Assembly (NCBI GenBank): GCA_009774145.1
Contig: VSND01000001.1
Coordinates: 1-64,000, forward strand
Source: Lachnospiraceae bacterium
GTDB taxonomy: Bacteria; Bacillota; Clostridia; Lachnospirales; Lachnospiraceae
DNA: 64,000 bases
Direction of reading: 5' to 3'
This document shows positions 24,805 to 33,333 of the stretch, one piece after another (within the stretch, counting starts at the first letter, position 1; the number at the start of each line of letters is the position of its first letter). The notes under the pieces were generated by a model that was given only the letters and a program-made list of their open reading frames with translations, was not told where the DNA came from and searched no databases. The translations under genes were made by a program, and so were the position numbers.

Positions 24805-26325
24805 ATGGTTCGGAATATTCTGGAATATCTGGAGACAAGCGCACGGTCCTGTCCGGAAAAGGCAGCTTTTGAGGATCTGGAAGACCGGTATACTTATGGA
24901 GAGGTACTGGAGCATGCACAAAGAATCGGCAGCGCTCTGCTTTCAAAGCTTCCTGAGAATATGCCGGTGCCGGTTCTGATGGAGAAGGAAGCCCGGACTC
25001 TGAATGTGTTTATGGGAGCAGTCTGCGCAGGCTGCTTTTATACATTGGTGGAACCGGAGCAGCCTACGGAGCGAATCGTTACGATCCTTCAGACGTTGGA
25101 AGCCAGACTGCTCGTGACCACGCAAAAGGTGGCAAAGCAGACGGATCTGTCCGGTTTTGACGGGGAAGTGCTTCTGGCAGAGGAGCTGCTGAAGCATGAA
25201 ATCGACGAAGAGGGACTCGCTGCCCGACGAAAGAGGTTCTGCGACACGGATCCGCTGTATGCAATCTTTACATCGGGATCCACCGGTGTGCCAAAAGGCG
25301 TCGTGGTATGCCACCGTTCCGTCATTGACTTTACAGAATATTTTACGGAACTGTTTGGATTTGAGAGAGAGGATGTTATAGGAGGTCAGGCGCCCTTTGA
25401 TTTCGATGTGTCGGTGAAGGATATTTATCCGGCGCTGAAGACAGGCGCCACGCTGGAAGTAATTCCAAGAAAATATTTCAGCATACCGAAGAAACTGCTG
25501 GATTTCCTGGATGACAGAAAGGTCACCAGTCTGACCTGGGCGGTTTCGGCGCTGTGCATCATCTCCATGCTGAAGGGATTCCGGTATAAAGTGCCGGGGA
25601 GTATTCGCCGGATCATGTTCAGCGGAGAAGTGATGCCGGTGAAACATCTGAACTACTGGAGGCATTATCTGCCGGACGCGCTTTATGTAAACCTGTATGG
25701 CCCTACAGAGATCACCTGCAACTGTTCGTATTATATCATAGACAGAAACCGGGAATTTGCGGAGGAGGAATCCATCCCCATCGGAGAGGCATTTCCCAAT
25801 GAACGGGTTTTCCTGCTGGACGAATCCGACCGGCTGGTGGAAGAGCCGGGAAGACTGGGGGAGATCTGTGTGGCGGGAACCGCGCTGGCGCTCGGGTATT
25901 ACCGGAATAAGGAAAAGACAGAGCAGGTATTTGTGCAGAATCCGCTGAACGACCGGTATCCGGAGCTGATCTACCGGACCGGGGATCTGGGACGGTATGA
26001 CGGGCAGGGAGAATTGCATTATGTCACCCGGAAAGATTTTCAGATCAAGCATATGGGGCACCGGATCGAGCTGGGAGAGATCGAGACGGCTTTTCAGGCA
26101 CTGGACGGAATCTCAAGGGTCTGCTGCATCTATGATGAGCCGGATACAAAGATCATCGGGTTTTATGTGGGCAGTCTGGAAGCAAAAGAAATCATCCGGC
26201 AGTTGACAGAAAAGCTTCCGCGGTTTATGATTCCCAATATATTCCGCAGAGTGGAGGCCATGCCGATTACAAAAAACGGAAAGATTGACCGGAAGGCGCT
26301 GATGAAGGAATATAAGGAGCGGTAG
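24805..26325 (+). CDS. Amino-acid-adenylating enzyme (DltA / NRPS A-domain-like carrier-protein ligase)
   Basis: 506 residues, ATG after AAAGGAG. All adenylation motifs are present: FTSGSTGVPKG (A3, about 155-165), APFDFDVSVKDIYPAL with D201 in the place of the amino-group-binding Asp of DltA and PheA, NLYGPTEITCNC (A5), YRTGDLGRYDGQGEL (A7) and ITKNGKIDRKAL with the A10 lysine. It should activate an amino acid with ATP and load it on the phosphopantetheine of a carrier protein; a carrier protein is encoded 1.2 kb downstream. No DltB, DltC or DltD genes are here, so teichoic acid alanylation is unlikely. Confidence 0.87.
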   Translation: MVRNILEYLETSARSCPEKAAFEDLEDRYTYGEVLEHAQRIGSALLSKLPENMPVPVLMEKEARTLNVFMGAVCAGCFYTLVEPEQPTERIVTILQTLEARLLVTTQKVAKQTDLSGFDGEVLLAEELLKHEIDEEGLAARRKRFCDTDPLYAIFTSGSTGVPKGVVVCHRSVIDFTEYFTELFGFEREDVIGGQAPFDFDVSVKDIYPALKTGATLEVIPRKYFSIPKKLLDFLDDRKVTSLTWAVSALCIISMLKGFRYKVPGSIRRIMFSGEVMPVKHLNYWRHYLPDALYVNLYGPTEITCNCSYYIIDRNREFAEEESIPIGEAFPNERVFLLDESDRLVEEPGRLGEICVAGTALALGYYRNKEKTEQVFVQNPLNDRYPELIYRTGDLGRYDGQGELHYVTRKDFQIKHMGHRIELGEIETAFQALDGISRVCCIYDEPDTKIIGFYVGSLEAKEIIRQLTEKLPRFMIPNIFRRVEAMPITKNGKIDRKALMKEYKER

Positions 26326-26340
26326 GAGGTACAGGATTCT

Positions 26341-27543
26341 GTGAATGAGAAGAGACTGGAAGAACTGGCGGTGTCTCTGGGGACACCTTCCTATGTGTTT
26401 GATACAGATATTTTAAAGAAACGGGCAGACTGGGCGGCAAAGCATCTTCGGCCGGCCGGACTGTGTTTTGCCATTAAGGCCAATCCCTTTCTGGTGGGAG
26501 CGCTGGAAGCGCATGTGGACCGGTATGAGGTGTGCTCGCCGGGAGAATTTCACATCTGTGTACAGAACGGACTTCCTGCGGACAAGATCGTCCTGTCGGG
26601 TGTGAACAAGGAGTATGAGGATGTCCTTTACGCCATGAAACATGGAGTTGTGCACTATACAGCGGAGTCCAAAAGCCAGTGTTATCTGGTGGAACGGTGC
26701 GCAGAGGAGCTTGGGAAACAGGTGGAGATCCTTCTGCGTGTGACGAGCGGCAATCAGTTCGGCATGAGTGAAGAGGACATAAAGGAGCTGATCCGGGAGA
26801 GAGAAAAGTTTCATGGACTCCAGATCATGGGACTTCAGTATTTTACCGGAACGCAGAAGAAGACGGTCAAAAAGATTGCCGGTGAGGTAACTTATATCGA
26901 AGATCTGATCCGGAAGCTGGAGAAAGAAGAAGGTTTTTCCACCCGCGTGCTGGAGTTCGGACCGGGGCTTGGAGTCCCGTATTTTACGAAGGACGATCCG
27001 GAGGAGGACAAAAGGCTTCTTCTGGAATTCGCGGAACTGTTCCGGGAAAAGAGACCCTATGAAGTGATCTTCGAGATGGGGCGGTTTCTGACGGCATCCT
27101 GCGGTTACTATATGACAAAGATCGTGGATCAGAAAAAAAATGACGCGGTTCATGTGTGCATCGTGGACGGCGGGATTCACCATGTCAATTATTATGGGCA
27201 GAATATGGCCATGAAGACGCCGATCCTCTCTTTTTTTCCGCAGCATTTGCAGGAACAGAAGGAAGAAGAATGGACGGTCTACGGTTCTTTGTGCACAGTG
27301 GCGGATATTCTTTTGAAAAAACTGAGTCTTCCGGATGCCAGAGTGGGCGATTATCTGGTGTTTCACAACATTGGCGCCTATTCTGTGACGGAAGGGATCT
27401 ATCTGTTCTTAAGCCGCAGGATGCCGAAGATCTGGCTGTACAGCGAAGCGGAAGGCGCCCGCCTTCAAAGAGACGGGCTGGAGACGTGGAAGGTAAATAC
27501 ATGGAGCGGGAATAAGGAGGAGGTATCCGAATGGAAGCGTTGA
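26341..27543 (+). CDS. Fold-III PLP decarboxylase (LysA/BtrK-like)
   Basis: 400 residues, GTG start with AGGAGG 10 bases upstream. TPSYVFDTDILKKR opening, LCFAIKANPF with PLP lysine K46, LEFGPGLGVPYF glycine loop, VCIVDGGIHHVNYYG and YGSLCTVADILL with the cross-dimer cysteine. It lies between an adenylating ligase and an acyl carrier protein and overlaps the latter by 13 bp. In butirosin biosynthesis the equivalent trio BtrJ-BtrI-BtrK loads glutamate through its side-chain carboxylate on a carrier protein and decarboxylates it to a 4-aminobutyryl thioester. The same logic may operate here with aspartate, glutamate or another diacid; the substrate is inference. Confidence 0.82.
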   Translation: MNEKRLEELAVSLGTPSYVFDTDILKKRADWAAKHLRPAGLCFAIKANPFLVGALEAHVDRYEVCSPGEFHICVQNGLPADKIVLSGVNKEYEDVLYAMKHGVVHYTAESKSQCYLVERCAEELGKQVEILLRVTSGNQFGMSEEDIKELIREREKFHGLQIMGLQYFTGTQKKTVKKIAGEVTYIEDLIRKLEKEEGFSTRVLEFGPGLGVPYFTKDDPEEDKRLLLEFAELFREKRPYEVIFEMGRFLTASCGYYMTKIVDQKKNDAVHVCIVDGGIHHVNYYGQNMAMKTPILSFFPQHLQEQKEEEWTVYGSLCTVADILLKKLSLPDARVGDYLVFHNIGAYSVTEGIYLFLSRRMPKIWLYSEAEGARLQRDGLETWKVNTWSGNKEEVSEWKR

Positions 27544-27761
27544 TGGAAGTACTGGCGGCATTAAAGCCGGAGATTGATTTTGAAAGGGAAAAAGAACTGA
27601 TTGACGACGGACTTCTGGAATCTTTTGACGTGATTACGCTGATTGCAGAGATCGAGGAGCAGTTCGGAATTGAGATCCCGGCAGAGGAAATTGTGCCGGA
27701 AAATTTTAATTCGGCAGAAGGTATCTGGAAGCTGTGCGAGAAGATCAAAGGAGAAGAATAA
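27531..27761 (+). CDS. Acyl carrier protein
   Basis: 76 residues; ATG after GGAGGAGG, inside the end of the decarboxylase gene. A four-helix carrier protein with DDGLLESFDVITLIAEIEEQ, where S31 in the E-S-F-D context is the phosphopantetheine site, and FGIEIPAEEI as helix III. Much closer to the stand-alone carrier proteins of D-alanylation and amino-acid modification systems than to fatty-acid AcpP. Its partners are probably the adenylating ligase, the decarboxylase and the LpxD-like transferase in the same operon. A phosphopantetheinyl transferase must come from elsewhere. Confidence 0.88.
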   Translation: MEALMEVLAALKPEIDFEREKELIDDGLLESFDVITLIAEIEEQFGIEIPAEEIVPENFNSAEGIWKLCEKIKGEE

Positions 27762-27762
27762 G

Positions 27763-28899
27763 ATGCAGTTTCGCGATCTGAAAAAGCAGTACGAAGTGCT
27801 GAAAGAGGAGATGGATGCGGCAATCAGCCAGGTGTTGTCGGAAAGCGGTTTTATCAGCGGCAGGCAGGTGACGGAGCTGGAGGAGACACTGGCCGGTTAT
27901 GTGGGTGTGAAGCACTGCATCACCTGCGCCAATGGAACCGACGCCCTGACGCTGGCGCTTATGGCCTTTGGAATCAAAGAAGGAGATGCGGTCTTTGTAC
28001 CGGATTTTACTTTTTTCTCCTCGGCGGAAACCGTGGCTTATGAAGGCGCCACGCCGGTGTTCACGGATATCCTAGAGGATACGTTCAATATGGATCCGGA
28101 CAGCCTGGAGCGCGCAATCCAGGCGGTGCTGTCGGAAGGAAAACACAGACCCCGTGCGGTTGTTACTGTAGATTTGTTCGGCTTACCGGCAGATTATGAC
28201 CGGATCCGTGCGATTGCGGACCGGTACGGCCTGTATATCCTGGAGGATGCGGCGCAGGGCTTTGGCGGAATGTATCACAAAAAGCGCGCGGGGAGCTTTG
28301 GGGACATTTCCACCACTTCCTTTTTTCCGGCAAAACCGCTGGGCTGCTATGGGGATGGGGGCGCAGTGTTCACAGACCACGACGGATGGGCAGAGCTTAT
28401 CCGTTCCTTACGGGTTCACGGAAAGGGCAGCGATAAATATGACAATGTGAGGATCGGCATGAATTCCCGTCTGGATACGCTCCAGGCTGCCGTTTTGCAG
28501 GTCAAATTCCGCGCATTTACCGGTTATGAACTGGCAGATACCGACGCGCTGGCAGCAGAGTATGCAAAAGGACTGAAGGAGTTTGTGAAAATTCCGACCA
28601 TTCCGGAGGGGCTTGGCTCCGGATGGGCACAGTACAGCATCCTGTTAAAGAACAGGGAAGAACGGGATGCCGTGCAGGCGTATCTGAAAGAGCATGGAGT
28701 TCCTTCCATGATCTACTATCAGCGGGGGATGCACCAGCAGACGGCATTCCGGGAGTGCCGCCTGTATGGGGAGACGTTTCCGGTGACGACAGATGTGTGC
28801 AGCAGAGTGCTGGCGCTGCCGCTGTCTCCGTATCTGACCAGGGAGGATCAGCAGAGGATCATCGGTCTGATCCGTGAAAAGACAGGAGCGGATGCATGA
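27763..28899 (+). CDS. PLP sugar aminotransferase (WbpE/WlbC-like, 3-keto-uronate aminotransferase)
   Basis: About 378 residues from the ATG at 27763; the ribosome site AAGGAG lies in the end of the carrier protein gene, and the frame stays open upstream without a better start. MQFRDLKKQYEVLKEEMDAA, CANGTDALTLALMAFG, ILEDAAQGFGG and TSFFPAKPLGCYGDGGA with PLP lysine K191. The FFPAKPLGCYGDGG stretch is typical of WbpE-type enzymes that aminate UDP-3-keto-GlcNAcA, distinct from the PglE-like protein at 16229. It completes the WbpA-WbpB-WbpE path to UDP-2-acetamido-3-amino-glucuronate. Confidence 0.9.
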   Translation: MQFRDLKKQYEVLKEEMDAAISQVLSESGFISGRQVTELEETLAGYVGVKHCITCANGTDALTLALMAFGIKEGDAVFVPDFTFFSSAETVAYEGATPVFTDILEDTFNMDPDSLERAIQAVLSEGKHRPRAVVTVDLFGLPADYDRIRAIADRYGLYILEDAAQGFGGMYHKKRAGSFGDISTTSFFPAKPLGCYGDGGAVFTDHDGWAELIRSLRVHGKGSDKYDNVRIGMNSRLDTLQAAVLQVKFRAFTGYELADTDALAAEYAKGLKEFVKIPTIPEGLGSGWAQYSILLKNREERDAVQAYLKEHGVPSMIYYQRGMHQQTAFRECRLYGETFPVTTDVCSRVLALPLSPYLTREDQQRIIGLIREKTGADA

Positions 28900-29990
28900 G
28901 AATCTTATTGATATCCTATGATGATTATAAATTTGACGGGCGGCTCAGAGAACTGATTCAAGTGGCGAAAGAACTGGGCGAGGTGACTTATATCACCCGG
29001 GCGTCCGATGGGGAGCAGCCCCGGGAAAAGGGGCATATTCTCTATCCGGACCGGGGATACAGCCGTTTTATTTTCTTTGTCTGCGTGCAGGTGAAGAAGC
29101 TGGGCAGGCAGGATCTGATCTTTATTGACAACCGGAAGGGGATTCTGCCAGGGTATCTTGCCAGAAAACTGTCCGGTGCGGATTACGTGGTGCAGGACTG
29201 CCGGGAACTGTATGACATGAAGAGTGCCGCAGGAATTCCGGGCAGGATCGGCTGCATCATTGAGCAGATCTTTACAAAACGTTCCGATGTGGTCATTGCC
29301 GCCAATGCTTATCGGGCCAGGATCATGACCAAAATGTTCCGGCTGAAGCGGGAACCTCTGAACTATGAGAACATTCGCCGGCTGGAATATGCTTCCGATG
29401 AGAAACGGCAGCAGGTGGAAGCGGAATGCCGGACATTTTTTGAGGAACCAAAATTCCGGATTGTATCTACAGCAGGATGCGATATGTCCCGGACGACGGG
29501 GAAGATGCTGGAGGCCATGAAAGGGCTTGGCGAAGACTACGAACTTCTTCTGATCGGAGAAAGCGAAGAAGAGGACGAACAGATTGTCCGGGGAACGATC
29601 CGAAGGCTTGGTCTTACCAACGTGAAGATTCTGCCCAGAATGGATCAGGATCATCTGAAATATTTTATACAGAACAGTCAGGCCGGTATGGTTGCTTATC
29701 ATCAGAGGGATCTGAACAACCGGTACTGTGCCAGCGGCAAGATCTTTGAATTTCTGTTCGAGGGAAAACCGGTGGTGACATCCACCAATCCGCCGCTGAA
29801 AGATTTCTGTGAGAAATACAGAGCGGGACAGGCATCGGATGATTATGAACAGGCGGTCCGTGAGCTGGCGGGACGCTATGAGCAGTGGCAGAATCATGTG
29901 GAGCGGCTGATCAGCCGCATTCATGTGGAACAGAATAATAAAAAGCTGGCGGATCAGATCCGCAGTCTGTTAGAGGAACGAAAACGATGA
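28896..29990 (+). CDS. Family 4-like glycosyltransferase (GT-B fold)
   Basis: 364 residues. N-terminal RILLISYDDYKFDGRLRELI; middle VVQDCRELYDM; C-terminal donor domain with FRIVSTAGCDMSRTTGKMLE, VKILPRMDQDHLKYFIQNSQ and CASGKIFEFLFEGKPVVTS (the SGKxFEFL variant of the GT4 donor motif). Cytoplasmic, no membrane segment. ATGA overlaps on both sides. It may transfer the modified 3-amino uronic acid made by the preceding genes; that assignment rests on position only. Confidence 0.82.
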   Translation: MRILLISYDDYKFDGRLRELIQVAKELGEVTYITRASDGEQPREKGHILYPDRGYSRFIFFVCVQVKKLGRQDLIFIDNRKGILPGYLARKLSGADYVVQDCRELYDMKSAAGIPGRIGCIIEQIFTKRSDVVIAANAYRARIMTKMFRLKREPLNYENIRRLEYASDEKRQQVEAECRTFFEEPKFRIVSTAGCDMSRTTGKMLEAMKGLGEDYELLLIGESEEEDEQIVRGTIRRLGLTNVKILPRMDQDHLKYFIQNSQAGMVAYHQRDLNNRYCASGKIFEFLFEGKPVVTSTNPPLKDFCEKYRAGQASDDYEQAVRELAGRYEQWQNHVERLISRIHVEQNNKKLADQIRSLLEERKR

Positions 29991-31084
29991 AAAAAGTCAT
30001 GCTTGTATTTGGAACCCGACCAGAGGCCATCAAGATGTGCCCGCTGGTCAATGAACTGAAACGAAGGAGCGGAATCCGTACGCTGGTTTGTGTAACCGGT
30101 CAGCACCGGCAGATGCTGGATCAGGTGCTGGAGGCGTTTGCGGTTGTGCCGGACTATGATCTGTCCATTATGAAGGAGCGGCAGACGCTGTTCGATGTGA
30201 CGACGAATATCCTGAACCGGATTCGGGAGGTGCTGGAGTCAGAGCATCCGGACGTGGTGCTGGTCCATGGAGATACTTCTACCACCTTTGTGACGGCACT
30301 GGCATGCTTCTATCTGCAGATTCCGGTAGGACATGTGGAGGCCGGGCTTCGTACCTACAATATTTATTCTCCTTATCCGGAAGAATTTAACCGCCAGGCG
30401 GTGAGCATTATTTCTTCCTGGCATTTTGCACCAACGGAACTGTCAAAACAGAACCTTCTGAAGGAAGGAAAAGCAGAGGATACGATCTATGTGACCGGAA
30501 ATACGGCGATCGATGCGCTGAAGACGACCGTCAGGAAGGATTATACCCATCCGGAGCTTACATGGGCAGCGGGAAGCCGTCTGATTCTGATCACGGCTCA
30601 TCGGAGAGAGAATCTGGGAGAGCCGATGAAACATATGTTCCGTGCCATCCGCCGGGTATGCGACGAGCATCCGGATATCAAAGCCATCTATCCGATCCAT
30701 ATGAATCCGGCAGTCCGTGAGACTGCGGATGCGATTCTGGGAGGGGATGAGCGGATCCGGATTATCGAGCCGCTGGATGTGCTGGACTTCCATAATTTTC
30801 TGGCGAGGAGTTATCTGGTCCTCACGGACAGCGGAGGAATTCAGGAAGAGGCGCCGTCCCTTGGGAAGCCGGTGCTGGTCATGCGGGATACGACCGAGCG
30901 TCCGGAGGGGATTCGCGCGGGGACGCTGAAGCTGACCGGTACGGATGAGGAAGTCATCTATGAGAATTTCCGGCTGCTTCTGGAAGAACCGGCGGAATAT
31001 GAGAAGATGAGTACGGCAAGCAATCCCTATGGAGACGGGTTCGCCAGCAGAAGGATTGCGGATATACTGGAAGGAAAAGCATGA
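29987..31084 (+). CDS. wecB: UDP-N-acetylglucosamine 2-epimerase, non-hydrolysing (WecB/MnaA)
   Basis: 365 residues. KKVMLVFGTRPEAIKMCPLV, CVTGQHRQMLDQVL, LVHGDTSTTF, GHVEAGLRTYNIYSPYPEEF, LITAHRRENLGEPM, LTDSGGIQEEAPSLGKPVLV and DTTERPEG are the full set of WecB/MnaA motifs. The enzyme interconverts UDP-GlcNAc and UDP-ManNAc. I considered WbpI, which would fit the nearby Wbp genes, but the sequence follows the WecB type throughout. Its product fits the WecC-like dehydrogenase at 45386, which needs UDP-ManNAc, so the two glycan regions probably share this precursor. Confidence 0.93.
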   Translation: MKKVMLVFGTRPEAIKMCPLVNELKRRSGIRTLVCVTGQHRQMLDQVLEAFAVVPDYDLSIMKERQTLFDVTTNILNRIREVLESEHPDVVLVHGDTSTTFVTALACFYLQIPVGHVEAGLRTYNIYSPYPEEFNRQAVSIISSWHFAPTELSKQNLLKEGKAEDTIYVTGNTAIDALKTTVRKDYTHPELTWAAGSRLILITAHRRENLGEPMKHMFRAIRRVCDEHPDIKAIYPIHMNPAVRETADAILGGDERIRIIEPLDVLDFHNFLARSYLVLTDSGGIQEEAPSLGKPVLVMRDTTERPEGIRAGTLKLTGTDEEVIYENFRLLLEEPAEYEKMSTASNPYGDGFASRRIADILEGKA

Positions 31085-32274
31085 ATCTGTATCTGATCGC
31101 GTTGTTTCTGCTGGCGGCCGGAAGTCTGGCAGAGCGGAAATATCCGGAATATGAAAAAAGGCTGTACCAATTCTGCTGGCTTGTGCTGACGGCTCTTCTG
31201 TGCCTGCGGTTCGGTCAGGGCACGGATTATGTGACCTATCATGCCATCTATGATACCATACCGGCGACGGTGGACCTGCAGCATGGATACATCTGCGGCT
31301 ATTATCCGGAGATCGGATGGCGGCTGGTTTCGGCGGCATTTAAGCTGCTGCACATTCCGTTCCAGGGCTTTGCCTTTGTGCTGGGGCTGGCGGATATGGC
31401 CCTTCTTCACCGTTTTCTGGAGAAATATGTACCCTGGAAGGTGGCGGGACTGTTTCTGGCTTACCCGGTGCTCTATGTCGTCTACATGGTATCGGGACTT
31501 CGCCAGGGGCTTGCCATCTGCATTTTTCTTGGTATTGCACTGCCTTATTATCTGGAGAAAAAATGGATTCCGTATACGGCGGCGGTCATTCTGGCCATGT
31601 CTTTTCATAAGGCAGGATGCGCATGGTTTCTGCTGGTCATAGCCGCATATGTTCCGATGAAAGTTCTGTTTTTTCTTACGGGACTGTCCGCTGCAGGCGG
31701 ACTTGTGCTGCAGATTCGGATGGTTCAGGAACTGGTTCTTCGCCTGATTCCGCTTTATCATATGGAACAGTTTCTGCGGGGAGGAAGTCCGAGCTTTTTT
31801 GCCGTGGGCGAGCGGCTGGTTACTTTTGGAGTGCTTGCAGTTCTGTACTGCCGAAAATATCGGGCGGAAGATAAAGCGGATCCCGAAGTTGAAGCGGTTA
31901 TGAAAGCCTGTACATGCGGTCTGTGCATCTATATGTTCCTGTTTGGAAATGCATACTATGCCAGCCGTTTTGCGGTGATTTTCAAGGTTCTGGAGATCAT
32001 GCCGGCAGTCCGCCTGATGGAAGGCAGGGACAGAACCGCCAGAATGGCGGCGGTTTTTTTTCTGTCTTTGACGCTGCTTATGGGAGTGAAGAATCTGAAT
32101 GCAGCGGTAAGAGAAGGCGGATACAGCAGACTTGGAGTCCATGTGCTGACTTACCCATATATTTCCCTGTTCCGCCCTGAGCGGATCAACGATTATTTTG
32201 ACTATGAAGAAAAGCGGAAAGAAATATATGGATATAATATAGAGGATCAGATCCTCTGGATTGTGGAAGAGTAG
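31081..32274 (+). CDS. EpsG-like polysaccharide polymerase
   Basis: 397 residues with about 10 hydrophobic segments. FGQGTDYVTYHAIYDTIP after the first helices, EIGWRLVSAAFKLL, then YMVSGLRQGLAICIFLG and MSFHKAGCAWFLL, where S-G-x-R-Q and F-H-K are hallmarks of the EpsG family of exopolysaccharide polymerases. It should join repeat units at the outer face of the membrane. Starts inside the end of wecB (ATGA). This is the better supported of the two polymerase candidates. Confidence 0.85.
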   Translation: MNLYLIALFLLAAGSLAERKYPEYEKRLYQFCWLVLTALLCLRFGQGTDYVTYHAIYDTIPATVDLQHGYICGYYPEIGWRLVSAAFKLLHIPFQGFAFVLGLADMALLHRFLEKYVPWKVAGLFLAYPVLYVVYMVSGLRQGLAICIFLGIALPYYLEKKWIPYTAAVILAMSFHKAGCAWFLLVIAAYVPMKVLFFLTGLSAAGGLVLQIRMVQELVLRLIPLYHMEQFLRGGSPSFFAVGERLVTFGVLAVLYCRKYRAEDKADPEVEAVMKACTCGLCIYMFLFGNAYYASRFAVIFKVLEIMPAVRLMEGRDRTARMAAVFFLSLTLLMGVKNLNAAVREGGYSRLGVHVLTYPYISLFRPERINDYFDYEEKRKEIYGYNIEDQILWIVEE

Positions 32275-32290
32275 AGAGGACGGGTGGAAC

Positions 32291-33322
32291 ATGCGTCTGG
32301 AAATATTATTGACAGCAGCATTTTTTTTCGGCGGCTCCTGCCTGACCGGATATGCCCTGCGGCGTCTGCTTCGGCTGGGACAGGAGGGCTTCCTTTTTTC
32401 AATTGTGGCCGGAGTGATGTGCTGGTGGGCGCTTATGGAAATGATTCTGGTTCCCATGACCATGGCACTGGCTTCTTTTACCGGTTTTGTGACGGTCTAT
32501 ACGATTCTGGTGCTGGGATGTGTGTTTGCCGGCTGCTTTTGCCGGAAAGAGATTCTTGCAGACGCAAAGCAGGCGGCAGGGGCAGCCAGAGAGTATATAA
32601 CACCGGGGCATGCGGCGGCATTTGGGCTGATCCTCTGGCAGCTTTATTTTATCCATCACCACATGTATCTGGAATGGGATGACACGTATTATGTCAACCT
32701 TGCAAATGAAGCGGTTCAGTCGGATCTGATTTACTGGATCTATCCGGAGACCGGAGCCATTGCAGATTTTGACAAACGGTATGTACTTTCACTTTGGCCG
32801 ATTTTTTATGCATGGCTGTCAAAGCTTACGGGGATCCTGCCTACGATTATGGCTCATACGGTTCTTCCATGGCTCATAATTCCGCTTGCCGGGATGGTAT
32901 ATGAACTGATCGGACGGCGTCTCTTTCCGAAAGACAGGCAGCTTCAGGGAATGTTTCTTGCCATGGCGGTGCTGCTGCACCTGTTTATGAGCGGGGAACA
33001 TATAGCAGGGATCACGTTTTTGAGTCTGACACCCTGGGTGGGAAAAGGCGTGCTGGCAGGGATCCTCATTCCTTCCCTGTTTTACTGGATTCTGCGAACG
33101 GCAGAATCAGAGGAGAGAGGACTGTGGATTCTGCTTGGCATTACCTGTCTGGGCGGCTGTCTTCTGTCTTCCATGGGGATCCTGCTGTCGCCGCTGTTCG
33201 TGGGAGTTACAGCAGGTCTGGCCGGCATCCGGAAAAAGAGCCCGCAGTATCTGCTGAAAGGGGCATTGTCCTGTCTGCCCTGTGTGCTTCTGGGAATTTA
33301 TTATATTTATCTGACCCATTAG
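32291..33322 (+). CDS. Polytopic membrane protein (DUF6077-like N-terminal half)
   Basis: About 343 residues from the ATG at 32291; a TTG at 32261 is possible but has no ribosome site. Around nine hydrophobic segments and one polar loop with MYLEWDDTYYVNLANEAVQS (near residue 125), an acidic loop of the kind found in GT-C-type transferases. I recognise only a general resemblance to DUF6077. The family members I recall are about twice this length, and the next gene (33334) reads like the missing second half, beginning 11 bp later in another frame with its own ribosome site. Substrate unknown. Confidence 0.62.
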   Translation: MRLEILLTAAFFFGGSCLTGYALRRLLRLGQEGFLFSIVAGVMCWWALMEMILVPMTMALASFTGFVTVYTILVLGCVFAGCFCRKEILADAKQAAGAAREYITPGHAAAFGLILWQLYFIHHHMYLEWDDTYYVNLANEAVQSDLIYWIYPETGAIADFDKRYVLSLWPIFYAWLSKLTGILPTIMAHTVLPWLIIPLAGMVYELIGRRLFPKDRQLQGMFLAMAVLLHLFMSGEHIAGITFLSLTPWVGKGVLAGILIPSLFYWILRTAESEERGLWILLGITCLGGCLLSSMGILLSPLFVGVTAGLAGIRKKSPQYLLKGALSCLPCVLLGIYYIYLTH

Positions 33323-33333
33323 AGAGGAATACG

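Noticed and set aside
24805..27761. D-alanylation (Dlt) operon
   Set aside because: A DltA-like ligase and carrier protein are present, but no DltB or DltD gene, and a decarboxylase and sugar-nucleotide genes surround them.
29987..31084. WbpI (UDP-2,3-diacetamido-glucuronate 2-epimerase) as the identity of the epimerase
   Set aside because: Attractive because of WbpA/B/E nearby, but the motifs (YNIYSPYPEEFNRQ, TERPEG region) follow WecB/MnaA, and a WecC partner exists at 45386.
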